A DNA stretch of 64,000 bases from Tardiphaga robiniae (GCF_001618955.1 NZ_LVYV01000053.1:1-64000), one strand, 5' to 3'; shown: positions 40,869 through 49,662, counted from the first letter of the stretch. Translations and numbers: made by a program. Notes: generated by a model from the letters alone, not told the origin.

Positions 40869-40893
40869 AATCGTCATCATCGGCGATCGTTCC
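40869..40893 (-). promoter_or_regulatory. Degenerate EcfG-type promoter for the Lys-rich protein
   Basis: On the minus strand GGAAC (40893-40889) is followed after 16 nt by GATT (40872-40869), two mismatches from CGTT. The spacing to the ATG at 40839 (about 30 nt) resembles that at the DUF1328 gene. Confidence 0.3.
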
Positions 40894-40990
40894 GGGTGGG
40901 TGATGTACGAACGGACGCACTTATGAAATCCCTATAACGCGGTACCGCCGCTCATCTCGTTTTCAAACGGGCGGCCGATCATCTTGCAGA

Positions 40991-41008
40991 CATTCGCTCA
41001 AGCGAATG
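40991..41008. promoter_or_regulatory. Perfect short palindrome before a hypothetical gene
   Basis: CATTCGCTCAAGCGAATG is an 8-bp inverted repeat with a 2-nt centre, 16 nt upstream of a GTG start. It may be a protein-binding site; nothing else supports this. Confidence 0.3.
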
Positions 41009-41023
41009 AACTGGAGACTGCAA

Positions 41024-41293
41024 GTGATCACCATCGAACCTCCCTCGTGTAGCTCATCCCTCGTTTTCATCGGCAAGAACTGCCGCGGCCAGTGGGTCGC
41101 GCAAGAGCAAAACGGCCTGTTCGGCGGTCTGTTCGTCAGTCGCGCGAATGCCGTGCGCTACGCGCTGTTCGAGAACGGTCATCGCCCCGAAGCTATCATC
41201 GAGATGGCGGGCCTCATCGAACTCGATATGAACGCCCTGCCTTTCACGGCAGCAACCCGTGTCGAACTGTCACAACAACGGCGTGTCGCCTGA
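41024..41293 (+). CDS. Conserved-looking small protein of unknown function
   Basis: GTG 41024 is preferred because GGAG lies 7 nt upstream; ATG 41006 would add six residues but sits in a palindrome. The 89-residue product is soluble, with SSSLVFIGKNCRGQWVAQEQNGLFGGLFVSRANAVRYALFENGH as its ordered-looking core and no signal peptide. No family was recognised. It ends 9 nt before the DapA-like gene, so they may be co-transcribed. Confidence 0.5.
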   Translation: MITIEPPSCSSSLVFIGKNCRGQWVAQEQNGLFGGLFVSRANAVRYALFENGHRPEAIIEMAGLIELDMNALPFTAATRVELSQQRRVA

Positions 41294-41302
41294 GCTTCGC
41301 GC

Positions 41303-42277
41303 ATGTCCACAGTTGCTCTTCGGGCTCATGCCCTCCCGCAAGCTCATGCCTCCCATCACGCCAACGACTGGCTGCACGGCATCATCGCTGATGTGCCGAC
41401 GCCGTTCGACGCGCATGGCACGCTCGATCTTCTCACTTTCGCGCGGTTGTGCGAGCGACAGGTCTACGCCGGCGCTGGTGCCATCGTCGTCGGCGCGACC
41501 ACCGGCGAAGCCGACACGCTCACCTCGAACGAGCGCATCACGCTGATCCGGACTGCCGCCGGCGTCGCCCGCGGACGCATCCACGTCATTGCCGGCGCGG
41601 GATCGAACTGCACCAGCCGCGCCATTGAATCGACGCGGCTGGCATGGGCCGCCGGCGCCGATGCCGTCATGTCGGTCGTGCCGTATTACAACCGCCCGAC
41701 GGCAAGTGGCATCGCAGCGCATTTCCGCGCGATCCTGGAGGCGACATTGCTGCCGGTCATCGTGCACGACGCCCCCGCGCGTTGCGCACGTGCGCTGGCG
41801 GACGACACGCTGCTCGGTCTCGCCGCTTCGCCAAGGCTGATCGGCCTGCGCGACGACACCGGCGACGCCGGCCGCCTGGCGCGCTTGCGGCCGCTGCTGC
41901 CGGCGGGTTTCCGGATGCTGACAGGACAGGACGCCGCGGCATTGCCTTATCTGCTGCTCGGTGGCGATGGCGTGGTCTCGGCGATGGCCAATGTGGCGCC
42001 ACAGCTCTGCCGCGGCATGTATTACGCGGCCCGCCAGGGATGCCCCCGCTATGCGACGACCATCTCCGACATGCTGGCGCCACTCGCAGAAGCCCTGCCG
42101 CCGGATCAGGTCGCATCGGCGGTGAAATTTGCATTGAGCTTGCGGGGATTGGGGAATGCCGCCGTCCGCCTGCCGCTGACGGAGCTCACCGAGACCGAGC
42201 AGCAGCAGGTCTATTCCGCGATGGAAGCGATCTGGGCGCAGCCTGACGACGCGCCGCCCCTGCGCCGCGCCCGCTAG
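41303..42277 (+). CDS. DapA-fold protein lacking the Schiff-base lysine and catalytic tyrosine
   Basis: The 324-residue protein has the DHDPS/NAL (class I aldolase) barrel: GIIADVPTPFDAHGTLD, the ATTGEA motif with both Thr (66-67), and VVPYYNRPTASG. However, the position of E. coli DapA Tyr133 (YNVPSRTG) is His155 in VIVHDAPAR, and the Schiff-base Lys161 (GIKEATG) is Arg183 in GLRDDTGD. The spacing between the two sites (28 residues) is identical, so the alignment is secure. Ordinary aldolase or lyase chemistry is unlikely; a regulatory or altered-chemistry role is possible. An extra N-terminal segment of about 22 residues precedes the barrel. Its stop shares CTAG with a convergent small gene. 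Confidence 0.8.
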   Translation: MSTVALRAHALPQAHASHHANDWLHGIIADVPTPFDAHGTLDLLTFARLCERQVYAGAGAIVVGATTGEADTLTSNERITLIRTAAGVARGRIHVIAGAGSNCTSRAIESTRLAWAAGADAVMSVVPYYNRPTASGIAAHFRAILEATLLPVIVHDAPARCARALADDTLLGLAASPRLIGLRDDTGDAGRLARLRPLLPAGFRMLTGQDAAALPYLLLGGDGVVSAMANVAPQLCRGMYYAARQGCPRYATTISDMLAPLAEALPPDQVASAVKFALSLRGLGNAAVRLPLTELTETEQQQVYSAMEAIWAQPDDAPPLRRAR

Positions 42278-42462
42278 GATTGCGGACGCGCCCGTTCGTT
42301 CTTCTCACGACATTTCGGGCCGGGTCCGCGCATATAATGCGCGGCCGGCCGATAGACGGCAGGTCCAATGACGAAACGCCATAGCCGGGCGAGGATGCCC
42401 GGCATGATGGTCGCATAGGTGGCGATGCGCGCGAACAGCGCTGCAGAACGGTCTTCCCTCAT
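42274..42462 (-). CDS. Small hypothetical protein, second of an ATGA-coupled pair
   Basis: The 62-residue frame starts with ATGA overlapping the stop of the preceding gene (42459-42462), which favours a real translated gene. It has one moderately hydrophobic stretch (ATIMPGILARLWRFVIGPAVY) and a basic C-terminus. No family was recognised. Its TAG at 42276-42274 overlaps the convergent DapA-like stop. Confidence 0.45.
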   Translation of the reverse strand: MREDRSAALFARIATYATIMPGILARLWRFVIGPAVYRPAAHYMRGPGPKCREKNERARPQS

Positions 42463-42755
42463 GGCACGCTCCGGCGATCCGGAAGCACCGGCGTATCGGC
42501 GGCGCGCACACGGACGCGCGCCAGTTCACGCCGCGCGCGGCGCATCTTGTCGGCCACCAGGGCCATGTGGATGGCGGCGAAGAAGCCCTTGATGTGGTTA
42601 CGCGTCAGCCTGATGGCTACGCAGAGCCGTTTCCACTGGACATCGCCCGAGTGATGGACGATCGGCGGCTGATTGCGGCTGATGAGATAGGAGCGATAGG
42701 CGCTGTCAGCCGAGAAATCGTGCAGCTGCGTATCGCGATTATAGAACATCGTCAT
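42459..42755 (-). CDS. Small basic hypothetical protein
   Basis: The start is placed at ATG 42755 (MTMFYNRDTQ); an upstream ATG adds seven residues. The 98-residue protein is Arg-rich and soluble, with a central helix-like region (HIKGFFAAIHMALVADKMRRARREL). No family was recognised. It is translationally coupled to the next 62-residue frame. The 146 bp upstream hold no recognised promoter. Confidence 0.55.
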   Translation of the reverse strand: MTMFYNRDTQLHDFSADSAYRSYLISRNQPPIVHHSGDVQWKRLCVAIRLTRNHIKGFFAAIHMALVADKMRRARRELARVRVRAADTPVLPDRRSVP

Positions 42756-42901
42756 GGTCGTTGTCCGTCTTCTCAACTCCCTGGCGCATGAGCGCGTCGG
42801 GATGATGAGAAGATGCGGACATCGCCATATGAAATCGAGACGAGCAGCCGCGCTCGTTCATAAGCGCGGCATATAGATCAGGCTGGTGCCCAACAGGAAT
42901 A

Positions 42902-43165
42902 TCAGCTTTTGGCCATGCAGTCTTCGATGTAGAACCAGCGGTCGTCGCCGGCGAGACCCTTGACCTTGACGTCCTTGCGGCAAGCCTTGAGCTTGCCCTT
43001 GTTGGCGCTCCACTTCGCCTTCATGTCCTTCAGACTCTGCTTGTTCAGCTTCATCTTGGCGGGCGCAGCAGGGGTTGCCGGCGTCGCAGGCGCCTGTGCC
43101 GAAGCAACGCCCATTGAAGTCACAACGAACAGTGCGGCCACGAGGCCCGTAGTGATGCGTGTCAT
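42902..43165 (-). CDS. Small exported PsiF-like protein
   Basis: The 87-residue protein has a signal peptide (MTRITTGLVAALFVVTSMGVASA), an Ala/Pro linker, then one repeat resembling the PsiF motif (LKACRKDVKVKGLAGDDRWFYIEDCM). The two Cys spaced 22 residues apart are a PsiF hallmark. PsiF is a phosphate-starvation protein of unknown activity in enterics; the link here is by motif only. It is monocistronic and lies downstream of the MFS gene on the same strand. Confidence 0.6.
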   Translation of the reverse strand: MTRITTGLVAALFVVTSMGVASAQAPATPATPAAPAKMKLNKQSLKDMKAKWSANKGKLKACRKDVKVKGLAGDDRWFYIEDCMAKS

Positions 43166-43252
43166 CGTTATCCCCGAATGTGCTTGTTTTGAAGATTGTT
43201 CGTCAGATGTGAAACGGGACCGGAAGCTTGCGCTGCCGATCCCGCGCAGGTT

Positions 43253-44911
43253 TTACTGGAAGATGCGCACGGCGCTCTGCAGCGTCAGCCAGACGCCCCA
43301 GCACAGCGGGATTCCGACGAAAGCCCAGAAGGCGATGGCGCTGCCATCGAAACCGCCCTTGCCGATCCCGTAGGAACCACCACTGGCCGATGCCGCAGCA
43401 GCACCCTTGGCCTGTAGTGCTGCGACTTCCTCCGGCTTCATGAACCAATGCGGCGCCAGCGGCCTCACCAGCATGTTGCAGATCAGGCCGAGCACCAGCA
43501 TGCCGGCGAGGATATACATCGTGAAATCGTAGACCTGCGCCCGCGGCACGCCGGCGGCGATCTGGAATTCACGGATGTAGTTCACCACCACCGGACCGAC
43601 GATGCCCGCCGTCGCCCAGGCCGTCAGCAGCCGGCCGTGGATCGCGCCGACGAACTGGGTGCCGAAGATGTCGGCGAGATAGGCAGGGATCGTGGCGAAA
43701 CCGCCGCCATACATCGAGAGGATGACGGCGAAGGCCGCGACGAACAGAACCTTGCTGCCCATCGCCGCGAAGGTCGGCACCAGCGCATACATGATGATGC
43801 CGAGGATGAAGAACGTGTAGTAGGTGTTCTTGCGGCCGATCTTGTCCGACAAAGACGCCCAGAAGAACCGGCCGGCGATGTTGAACAGCGAGATCAGGCC
43901 GGCGAAACCGGCGGCAATGCCGGCGATCGTGGTCTTCTGTGCAGCCGAGAGCTGGCTGAAGGAGAGGTCAGGCGCACCGATCAGCTTGCCGGCGAAGATT
44001 TCTTGCAGCATGGGCGATGCCATGCCGATGACGCCGATGCCGGCGGACACATTCAAGCAGAGCACGCCCCAGATCAGCCAGAACTGCTTGGTCTTGTGCG
44101 CATTGTCGAGATGCACGTGGCCGGTGGTGATCATCGCATTCGCCGTAGCCGGCGGGGTCCAGCCTTCCGGCTTCCAGTTCGGTGGCGTGATGCGATAGGA
44201 GAACGCACCAATGGTCATGAACACGAAGTAGATGACGCCCATGGCCAGGAAGGTCTGCCAGACGCCGACATCGGTTGGGGTCTTGAAATAGTTCATCAAG
44301 AGGTTAGCGAGCGGCGAGCCGATCATCGCGCCGCCGCCGAAGCCCATGATCGCCATGCCTGTCGCCATGCCGCGACGATCCGGGAACCACTTCACCAGCG
44401 TCGATACCGGCGAGATGTAGCCGAGACCGAGACCGATGCCGCCGATCACGCCGGAGCCGATCCACAGCAGCCAGAGCTGATGCGTGTAGACGCCGATCGA
44501 ACCGAGCACGAGACCACCGCACCAGCACATCGCCGAGACGAAGCCGGCCTTGCGCGGACCGACGCGCTCGAGCCAGCCACCCCAGATCGCGGCGGAGACG
44601 CCCAGCAGCACGAAGAACAGCGTGTACATCCAGCCGAGGCTGGCGACCTTCCAGTTGCAGGTCGTGGTGAAGAGTTCGGTGGCGAGGCTCATGCCGTCGC
44701 ACACTTCTTTCGAGGCAGGTGTCGTGATCGCCTGCGACAGCGGCAGCCAGAACACGCTGAAGCCGTAGGCCATACCGATGCAGAGATGGATACACAGCGC
44801 AGCAGGTGGAACCAGCCACCGGTTGAAGCCGGCGGTCGCAATGATGCGTTCGCGTTCCAGCAATCCTGGCTTGGTGCCAGACAGTGTTCCGGCGTTGCCC
44901 ACACTTGTCAT
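43253..44911 (-). CDS. OFA-type MFS transporter (oxalate/formate antiporter family)
   Basis: ATG 44911 is preceded by GGGGAG, and the frame upstream is not homologous. The 552-residue inner-membrane protein has about 12 transmembrane segments. MFS signature loops include RVGPRKAGFVSAM after TM2 and SDKIGRKNTYYTF between domains. The N-terminal ILCIHLCIGMAYGFSVFWLPL-like stretch and VSTLVKWFPDRRGMATG are typical of the OFA family. An enlarged loop after TM1 contains two Cys (EVCDG, TTCNW). OFA proteins exchange organic anions such as oxalate and formate; the substrate here is unknown. No oxalate catabolic gene is nearby. Confidence 0.85.
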   Translation of the reverse strand: MTSVGNAGTLSGTKPGLLERERIIATAGFNRWLVPPAALCIHLCIGMAYGFSVFWLPLSQAITTPASKEVCDGMSLATELFTTTCNWKVASLGWMYTLFFVLLGVSAAIWGGWLERVGPRKAGFVSAMCWCGGLVLGSIGVYTHQLWLLWIGSGVIGGIGLGLGYISPVSTLVKWFPDRRGMATGMAIMGFGGGAMIGSPLANLLMNYFKTPTDVGVWQTFLAMGVIYFVFMTIGAFSYRITPPNWKPEGWTPPATANAMITTGHVHLDNAHKTKQFWLIWGVLCLNVSAGIGVIGMASPMLQEIFAGKLIGAPDLSFSQLSAAQKTTIAGIAAGFAGLISLFNIAGRFFWASLSDKIGRKNTYYTFFILGIIMYALVPTFAAMGSKVLFVAAFAVILSMYGGGFATIPAYLADIFGTQFVGAIHGRLLTAWATAGIVGPVVVNYIREFQIAAGVPRAQVYDFTMYILAGMLVLGLICNMLVRPLAPHWFMKPEEVAALQAKGAAAASASGGSYGIGKGGFDGSAIAFWAFVGIPLCWGVWLTLQSAVRIFQ

Positions 44912-45111
44912 GAAAGTTCTCCCCTGCAGCCGACCCTTCTGAGCCGGTCTACGATTTGAAAAAGTCGCTTCGTCAATTCCCCTGCGGCGCGCGGACAAAG
45001 ATTCACGCGCACTCGCACTTTGGAACAGGGCCAGAAGCGACCGCGGGAGTCGATAGTCCAAAGGTATCAGGAGCGTAAATTTCTCAATGATTTCCACTGC
45101 ATCGCAGCAAC

Positions 45112-45360
45112 TCAATCGCGATTTGCAATCGCAGCATTTCGTTTTTCGATGAAGAAAACGATCACGTCACCGCTGCGTTCGGAGGCTTCGATCTGATCGC
45201 CGCTTTGTTGGATCAACGCAGGGATGTCGACCACTGCGAGGGGGTCCGTGCAGTGGACTTCGAGCCGATCACCCACCGACAGTGCCTTCATCGCCTTGCG
45301 CGTCATCAGCGCCGGCAACGGGCATTTCAATCCGGTCAGGTCGAGCTTGGTCACGGGCAT
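45112..45360 (-). CDS. TusA/SirA-family sulfurtransferase
   Basis: The 82-residue protein has the family motif [19 protein letters not shown] with the persulfide-carrying Cys13 in CPLP, and a second-half strand [20 protein letters not shown]. TusA-type proteins relay sulfur to tRNA thiolation, molybdopterin synthesis or thiosulfate metabolism. It is divergent from mobA, which suggests but does not prove a molybdenum-cofactor role. Confidence 0.85.
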   Translation of the reverse strand: MPVTKLDLTGLKCPLPALMTRKAMKALSVGDRLEVHCTDPLAVVDIPALIQQSGDQIEASERSGDVIVFFIEKRNAAIANRD

Positions 45361-45424
45361 CGCGCGATTCCACTTGGTGCAACTGCGTTATATCGGGCTG
45401 ACGTCAAATGTCATATGCAGCGGT

Positions 45425-46063
45425 ATGGCGATGACGAACACATATCCGGCCACTCCGGGCGTGCTTCTCGCGGGCGGTCTCGCGCGCCGGATGGGCGGCG
45501 GCGACAAGCCGATGCGTGAGATTGGCGGCACGACGATCTTGGCCCGCGTGATCGCGCGCATCGCACCGCAATGCGACGGACTGGTGCTGAACGCCAATGG
45601 GGATCCTGCGCGGTTCGCGTCCTTTGCCCTGCCGGTGATTGCCGACGACGTTGCGGATTTCCCCGGCCCCCTTGCCGGCATTCTCGCAGGCCGGGAATGG
45701 ACGGCCGCCAACCGACCGGACGTCACGTGGATGCTGAGTGCCGCCGGCGATTGCCCGTTCCTGCCGCGCGATCTCGTCTCGCGTTTACATCACGCCCGCA
45801 TCGCGGAGAATGCGCAGCTTGCCGTCGCGTCATCGGCCGGACAGTCGCATCCCGTCATCGGACTGTGGGACGTCGCCCTGCGTCACGAGCTGCGCGATGC
45901 ACTCGTCAATGAAGGTATCCGCAAGGTCGGACGCTGGACGGCACGCTATCGCCTCGCCACCGTGGAGTGGCCAGCCGATCCCGTCGATCCATTCTTCAAT
46001 ACCAATACGATGGACGACATCGCCGAAGCCGAGCGGCTTGCATTGCTCGACGACCGGGGCTGA
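45425..46063 (+). CDS. Molybdenum cofactor guanylyltransferase MobA
   Basis: MobA attaches GMP to Mo-molybdopterin. The start is ATG 45425 or 45431; the former is used and gives 212 residues. Motifs are [19 protein letters not shown] (nucleotide-binding loop), [30 protein letters not shown] and [11 protein letters not shown], all typical. The C-terminal region ends [17 protein letters not shown] is used by DMSO-reductase-type enzymes, whereas the hydroxylase at 51.7-54.5 kb would need MPT or MCD, so the two genes need not be linked functionally. Confidence 0.92.
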   Translation: MAMTNTYPATPGVLLAGGLARRMGGGDKPMREIGGTTILARVIARIAPQCDGLVLNANGDPARFASFALPVIADDVADFPGPLAGILAGREWTAANRPDVTWMLSAAGDCPFLPRDLVSRLHHARIAENAQLAVASSAGQSHPVIGLWDVALRHELRDALVNEGIRKVGRWTARYRLATVEWPADPVDPFFNTNTMDDIAEAERLALLDDRG

Positions 46064-46118
46064 CCTAAGCTCACTTCCATCACGCGGCCGAAGTGTCGCG
46101 ACATATGGGAGAAACTTT

Positions 46119-47327
46119 ATGCGCGGTACTTCGCTGTCCGTGATCTCTGGTCTTGCATTCGCATTCCTCGCCTCAACCGCCTCGGCGCAGATTTCCGACG
46201 ACGTCGTCAAAATCGGCGTGCTTACCGACATGAACGGCCCGGCCTCGACGCCATCCGGCCAGGGCTCGGTGACCGCCGCGCAAATGGCCGTGGATGATTT
46301 CGGCGGCACCGTGCTGGGCAAGCCGATCAGCATCATCATCGGCGATCATCAGTTGAAGCCCGATATCGGCGCCAGTCTCGCGCGGCGCTGGTATGATGTC
46401 GATCAAGTCGACATTATCGTCGACGTGCCGGTGTCTGCCGTTGGCCTTGCCGTTCAGAACGTCGCCAACGATCGCAAGAGACTGTTCATCACCCATTCGA
46501 CCGGCGCCGCGGACTTCCACGGCAAATTCTGCTCGCCCTATACGATGCAATGGGTATTCGACACCCGCGCGCTCGCCGTCGGCACCGCGCAGGAAGTGGT
46601 GAAGCGCGGCGGCGACAGCTGGTTCTTCATCACCGACGACTTTGCCTTCGGCCATGCGCTGGAGCGCGACGCATCTGCCGTCGTCACCAAGACCGGCGGA
46701 AAGGTGATCGGCTCAGTGCGCCCGCCGTTCGGCGCGTCGGACCTCTCGTCCTTCGTATTGCAGGCGCAGGCCTCAAAGGCCAAGATCATCGGCATTGCCG
46801 GTGGACCGCCGAACAACATCAACGAGATCAAGACCGCCGGCGAATTCGGCGTGTTCAAGGGCGGTCAGCAGATGGCCGCGCTGCTGGCGCTGATCACCGA
46901 CATCGACTCGCTGGGCCTGCAGACCGCACAGGGCCTGCTGCTGACGACCGCTTTCTACTGGGACATGGACGACAAGACCCGCGCCTGGTCGAAGCGCTTT
47001 TTCGAGAAGACCAAGCGGATGCCCACCATGTGGCAGGCTGGTGTCTATTCCTCCACCATGGTTTATCTCAATGCCGTCAAGGAAGCCGGCACCGACGAAC
47101 CGCTGAAGGTCGCTGCCAAGATGCGCGAGAAGCCGATCGAGGATTTCTTCGCGCGCAACGGCAAATTGCGCGAGGACGGCTTGATGGTGCACGACCTGAT
47201 GCTGGTACAGGTCAAGTCGCCCGAGGAATCGAAATATCCGTGGGACTACTACAAGATCCTCGCAAAGATTTCCGGCGAGGAAGCATTTGGACCGCCAGAC
47301 CCGGCTTGTGCATTGGGGAAGAAGTAG
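46119..47327 (+). CDS. Branched-chain-amino-acid-type ABC substrate-binding protein (orphan)
   Basis: ATG 46119 behind GGGAGA gives a 402-residue protein with signal peptide MRGTSLSVISGLAFAFLASTASA. The mature part has the LivJ/LivK-type Leu-Ile-Val binding fold: KIGVLTDMNGPASTPSGQGSVTAAQMAVDDFGG and ITDDFAFGHALERDASAVV. YSSTMVYLNAVKEAG and YPWDYYKILAKI near the C-terminus are common in the aromatic/aliphatic-acid subgroup. No permease or ATPase of this transporter class is in the window, so the ligand and partners are unknown. Confidence 0.85.
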   Translation: MRGTSLSVISGLAFAFLASTASAQISDDVVKIGVLTDMNGPASTPSGQGSVTAAQMAVDDFGGTVLGKPISIIIGDHQLKPDIGASLARRWYDVDQVDIIVDVPVSAVGLAVQNVANDRKRLFITHSTGAADFHGKFCSPYTMQWVFDTRALAVGTAQEVVKRGGDSWFFITDDFAFGHALERDASAVVTKTGGKVIGSVRPPFGASDLSSFVLQAQASKAKIIGIAGGPPNNINEIKTAGEFGVFKGGQQMAALLALITDIDSLGLQTAQGLLLTTAFYWDMDDKTRAWSKRFFEKTKRMPTMWQAGVYSSTMVYLNAVKEAGTDEPLKVAAKMREKPIEDFFARNGKLREDGLMVHDLMLVQVKSPEESKYPWDYYKILAKISGEEAFGPPDPACALGKK

Positions 47328-47350
47328 AAGGCACACAGATGTCTCTGATC

Positions 47351-47512
47351 TTCCCTCTCCCCTTGTGGGAGAGGGTGCCGGAGCGCAGCGAAGGCGGGAG
47401 AGGGTAGCAGCCAAGCGCGGTGCCTGTGGTGCCCCCTCTCCCGTCTGCGCGCCTTTCGGCGCGCATCCACCCTCTCCCACCTGCGAAGCTTCGCTTCGCG
47501 GGGGAGAGGGAA
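47351..47512. repeat. Composite palindromic repeat between convergent genes
   Basis: CCCTCTCCC (47353-47361) pairs with GGGAGAGGG (47367-47375). A GCGCGCC/GGCGCGC hairpin lies near 47448-47465 and a GCGAAGC/GCTTCGC-rich hairpin near 47482-47498; the outer ends share GAGAGGG/CCCTCTC. It fills the gap between the convergent binding-protein genes and shares its core with the repeats at 8163-8353. Confidence 0.7.
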
Positions 47513-47532
47513 AGCAAGAGAGCTTCACTACG

Positions 47533-48507
47533 CTACTTCACCAACCCAATTTCCCGATAATACTTCAGCACGCCCGGATGAATCAGCGCCACATCAGGTG
47601 CTGACGCCATCGTATTCGATGCTGTCGTCTCCTTCGCCTGCGCCAGCCGCGCGCCGAGCGTGGCCTCGGCGCCATGCAGCGTTTTCGCCAGCCGATAGGC
47701 GACCTCATCCGGCAGCGTTTCGCGCGCCAGGATGTAGCTCCACGAGCCCACCGACGCGATCGGCACCGGCTGGTTCGGATAGCTGTTGGCGCCCACCAGC
47801 ATCGGCTTGAGGAAGGTGTGCTTGGCACGGATCTGCGCGATCTCCGCCGCACCGGGCGCAATGAAGCGCGCGCCGCCGGGGCTTTCGCTCATCGCCTTGA
47901 AGCCGGGCCAGCCCAATCCTGCGCCCCATAATGCGGCGACACGGCCGTCCTGCACCATCGCCGGACCGTCGCCGGCGCGGTCGAGATAGACCGCCTGAAA
48001 ATCCTTGTCCTGATCGAGGCCGATCCCGTCCAACACATAGCGCGACAGGAACACGAGGCCGGAGCCTTTCGCACCGAAGGCGATCGGCTTGCCGACAAGA
48101 TCGCGAATCGTCCTGTAAGGACTGTCGGCGCGCACCACAAACATGCCGGGATTGGAATAGAGCGCGGTGATGATCCTCAGCTTCGTCGGCGCCCGGCCGA
48201 TGCCCTTGAACGCCTCATAAGCGGGCTCGCCGGCCACCAAAGCGAGATCGAGCTGGCCGGCTTCGAGCAACGGGATGTTCTCGGTCGAGCCTTTTGTATT
48301 GCGCGTCACGAGCGTCAGCGACGGATCAGCCTTGTTCATCACCTCGGCAAAGGCGTCGCCATAGAGCGGGAAGCCGCCGCCGGGCGTCGCCGTGCCGAGG
48401 CTAAGACTAAGACCTGGCGTGGTGGTCGACATCGGTTTGGCTCCCTCCTGCGCAGTGGCCGTCGTGACAGTCAGGAATGCTGCGCAAACAAGCGGCATCA
48501 TTTTCAT
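47533..48507 (-). CDS. TAXI-family TRAP solute-binding protein (orphan)
   Basis: ATG 48507 gives a 324-residue protein with signal peptide MKMMPLVCAAFLTVTTATA. The TAXI pattern is present: LSLGTATPGGGFPLYGDAFAEVMNK, TKGSTENIPLLEAGQLDLALV, and KPIAFGAKGSGLVFLSRYVLDGIGLDQ. A VAALWGAGLGWPGF stretch and TFLKPMLVGANSYPNQP follow. TAXI proteins bind small organic acids or amino acids for a fused DctM-type permease. None is encoded here. The GH-like repeat separates its stop from the ABC binding protein gene. Confidence 0.88.
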   Translation of the reverse strand: MKMMPLVCAAFLTVTTATAQEGAKPMSTTTPGLSLSLGTATPGGGFPLYGDAFAEVMNKADPSLTLVTRNTKGSTENIPLLEAGQLDLALVAGEPAYEAFKGIGRAPTKLRIITALYSNPGMFVVRADSPYRTIRDLVGKPIAFGAKGSGLVFLSRYVLDGIGLDQDKDFQAVYLDRAGDGPAMVQDGRVAALWGAGLGWPGFKAMSESPGGARFIAPGAAEIAQIRAKHTFLKPMLVGANSYPNQPVPIASVGSWSYILARETLPDEVAYRLAKTLHGAEATLGARLAQAKETTASNTMASAPDVALIHPGVLKYYREIGLVK

Positions 48508-48654
48508 GGGCACCTCGACGTCGATCAGCCTGCATCGTTCGACCAAGCTTGTAGGCAAAATCCGAATTCTATGAAAGCATGGAGGTAACGGGTGGCAAGC
48601 CCGATCGAACGACGTCGCGCATCAGCGCTGCGATTTTCATGTCTGGGAGGAACT

Positions 48655-49632
48655 ATGATCGCTTTTCTGCGTGCTGCTGTGCTGTGTCTCGTCGGCCTCG
48701 CGAGCCTTACCACGACGACCCTCCCCGCCTCTGCCGCCGGTTATCCGGATCGCCCCGTGCGCTGGTTGATCGGCTTCGCTGCCGGCGGCCCTGTCGATAT
48801 CGTGGCGCGCATCATGGCGCAGTGGCTGTCGGATCATTTCGGCCAGCAATTCGTCGTGGAAAACCGCGCTGGATCGGGCGGCAATCTGGCCGCCGCCGCG
48901 GCCGTGACCTCGGCGCCGGATGGCTACACGCTGTTGTTCGTCGCGCCGAACAACGCGATCTCGGCCTCACTCTACAAGAAGCTGCCTTACGATTTCATCC
49001 GCGACACCGTGCCGGTCGCCAGCATCATGCAGCTCACCAATATGCTGGTGGTGTCGAATGGCATGCCCGTGAAAACGGTCCAGGAGTTCATCGACTACTG
49101 CAAGGCCAATCCGGGCAAGATCTCCTATGCGTCGTCGGGCAATGGCACCTCGGTGCATATGTCAGCCGAATTGTTCAAGGCGATGACCAAATGCGACATG
49201 ATCCACGTGCCCTATCGCGGCTCGGCGATCGCCTTTCCCGACATCATCTCCAACAAGGTGCAGTTGATCTTCGACAACCTGCCCACGGCGCTCGAACAGT
49301 CGCGGGGCGGCACCGTCCGCGCGCTCGGCGTCACCTCGCCGCAGCGCTGGCCCATCGTGCCGGATGTCCCGGCCATTGCCGAGACGGTGCCAGGCTTCGA
49401 GTCCATCGGCTTCTACGGCATCTCCGCGCCGAAGGGCACGCCGCCGGAGGTCATCGCCACCCTCAACAAGGCCGTGGGCGAAGCGCTGAAGGATCCGAAG
49501 CTGATCGCACGGCTCGCCGAGACCGGCGGCGTGCCGAAGCCGATGACGCCCGAGGAATTCGGCAAGCTCATTGCCGCCGAAACCGAGAAATGGCGCAAGG
49601 TGGTGGAATTCGCCGGCGTGTCAGTCGACTGA
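48655..49632 (+). CDS. TctC/Bug-family tripartite tricarboxylate transporter binding protein (orphan)
   Basis: ATG 48655 behind GGGAGG gives 325 residues with a signal peptide (MIAFLRAAVLCLVGLASL, cleavage near ASAAG). Bug-family landmarks are YPDRPVRWLIGFAAGGPVDIVARIMA, VVENRAGSGGNLAAAAAV, and VHMSAELFKAMTKCDMIHVPYRGS. KGTPPEVIATLNKAVGEAL near the C-terminus is also typical. It binds carboxylates in the periplasm; TctA/TctB membrane subunits are absent here. It is divergent from the TAXI gene over a 147-bp region. Confidence 0.9.
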   Translation: MIAFLRAAVLCLVGLASLTTTTLPASAAGYPDRPVRWLIGFAAGGPVDIVARIMAQWLSDHFGQQFVVENRAGSGGNLAAAAAVTSAPDGYTLLFVAPNNAISASLYKKLPYDFIRDTVPVASIMQLTNMLVVSNGMPVKTVQEFIDYCKANPGKISYASSGNGTSVHMSAELFKAMTKCDMIHVPYRGSAIAFPDIISNKVQLIFDNLPTALEQSRGGTVRALGVTSPQRWPIVPDVPAIAETVPGFESIGFYGISAPKGTPPEVIATLNKAVGEALKDPKLIARLAETGGVPKPMTPEEFGKLIAAETEKWRKVVEFAGVSVD

Positions 49633-49662
49633 GCCAGGGCCGATTGATGCAGGGCGCCTGAC

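Noticed and set aside
43448-44959. A 503-codon open frame antisense to the MFS transporter
   Set aside because: Its His/Arg/Glu-rich translation is typical of reversed membrane-protein codons; the transporter on the other strand has clear family motifs.
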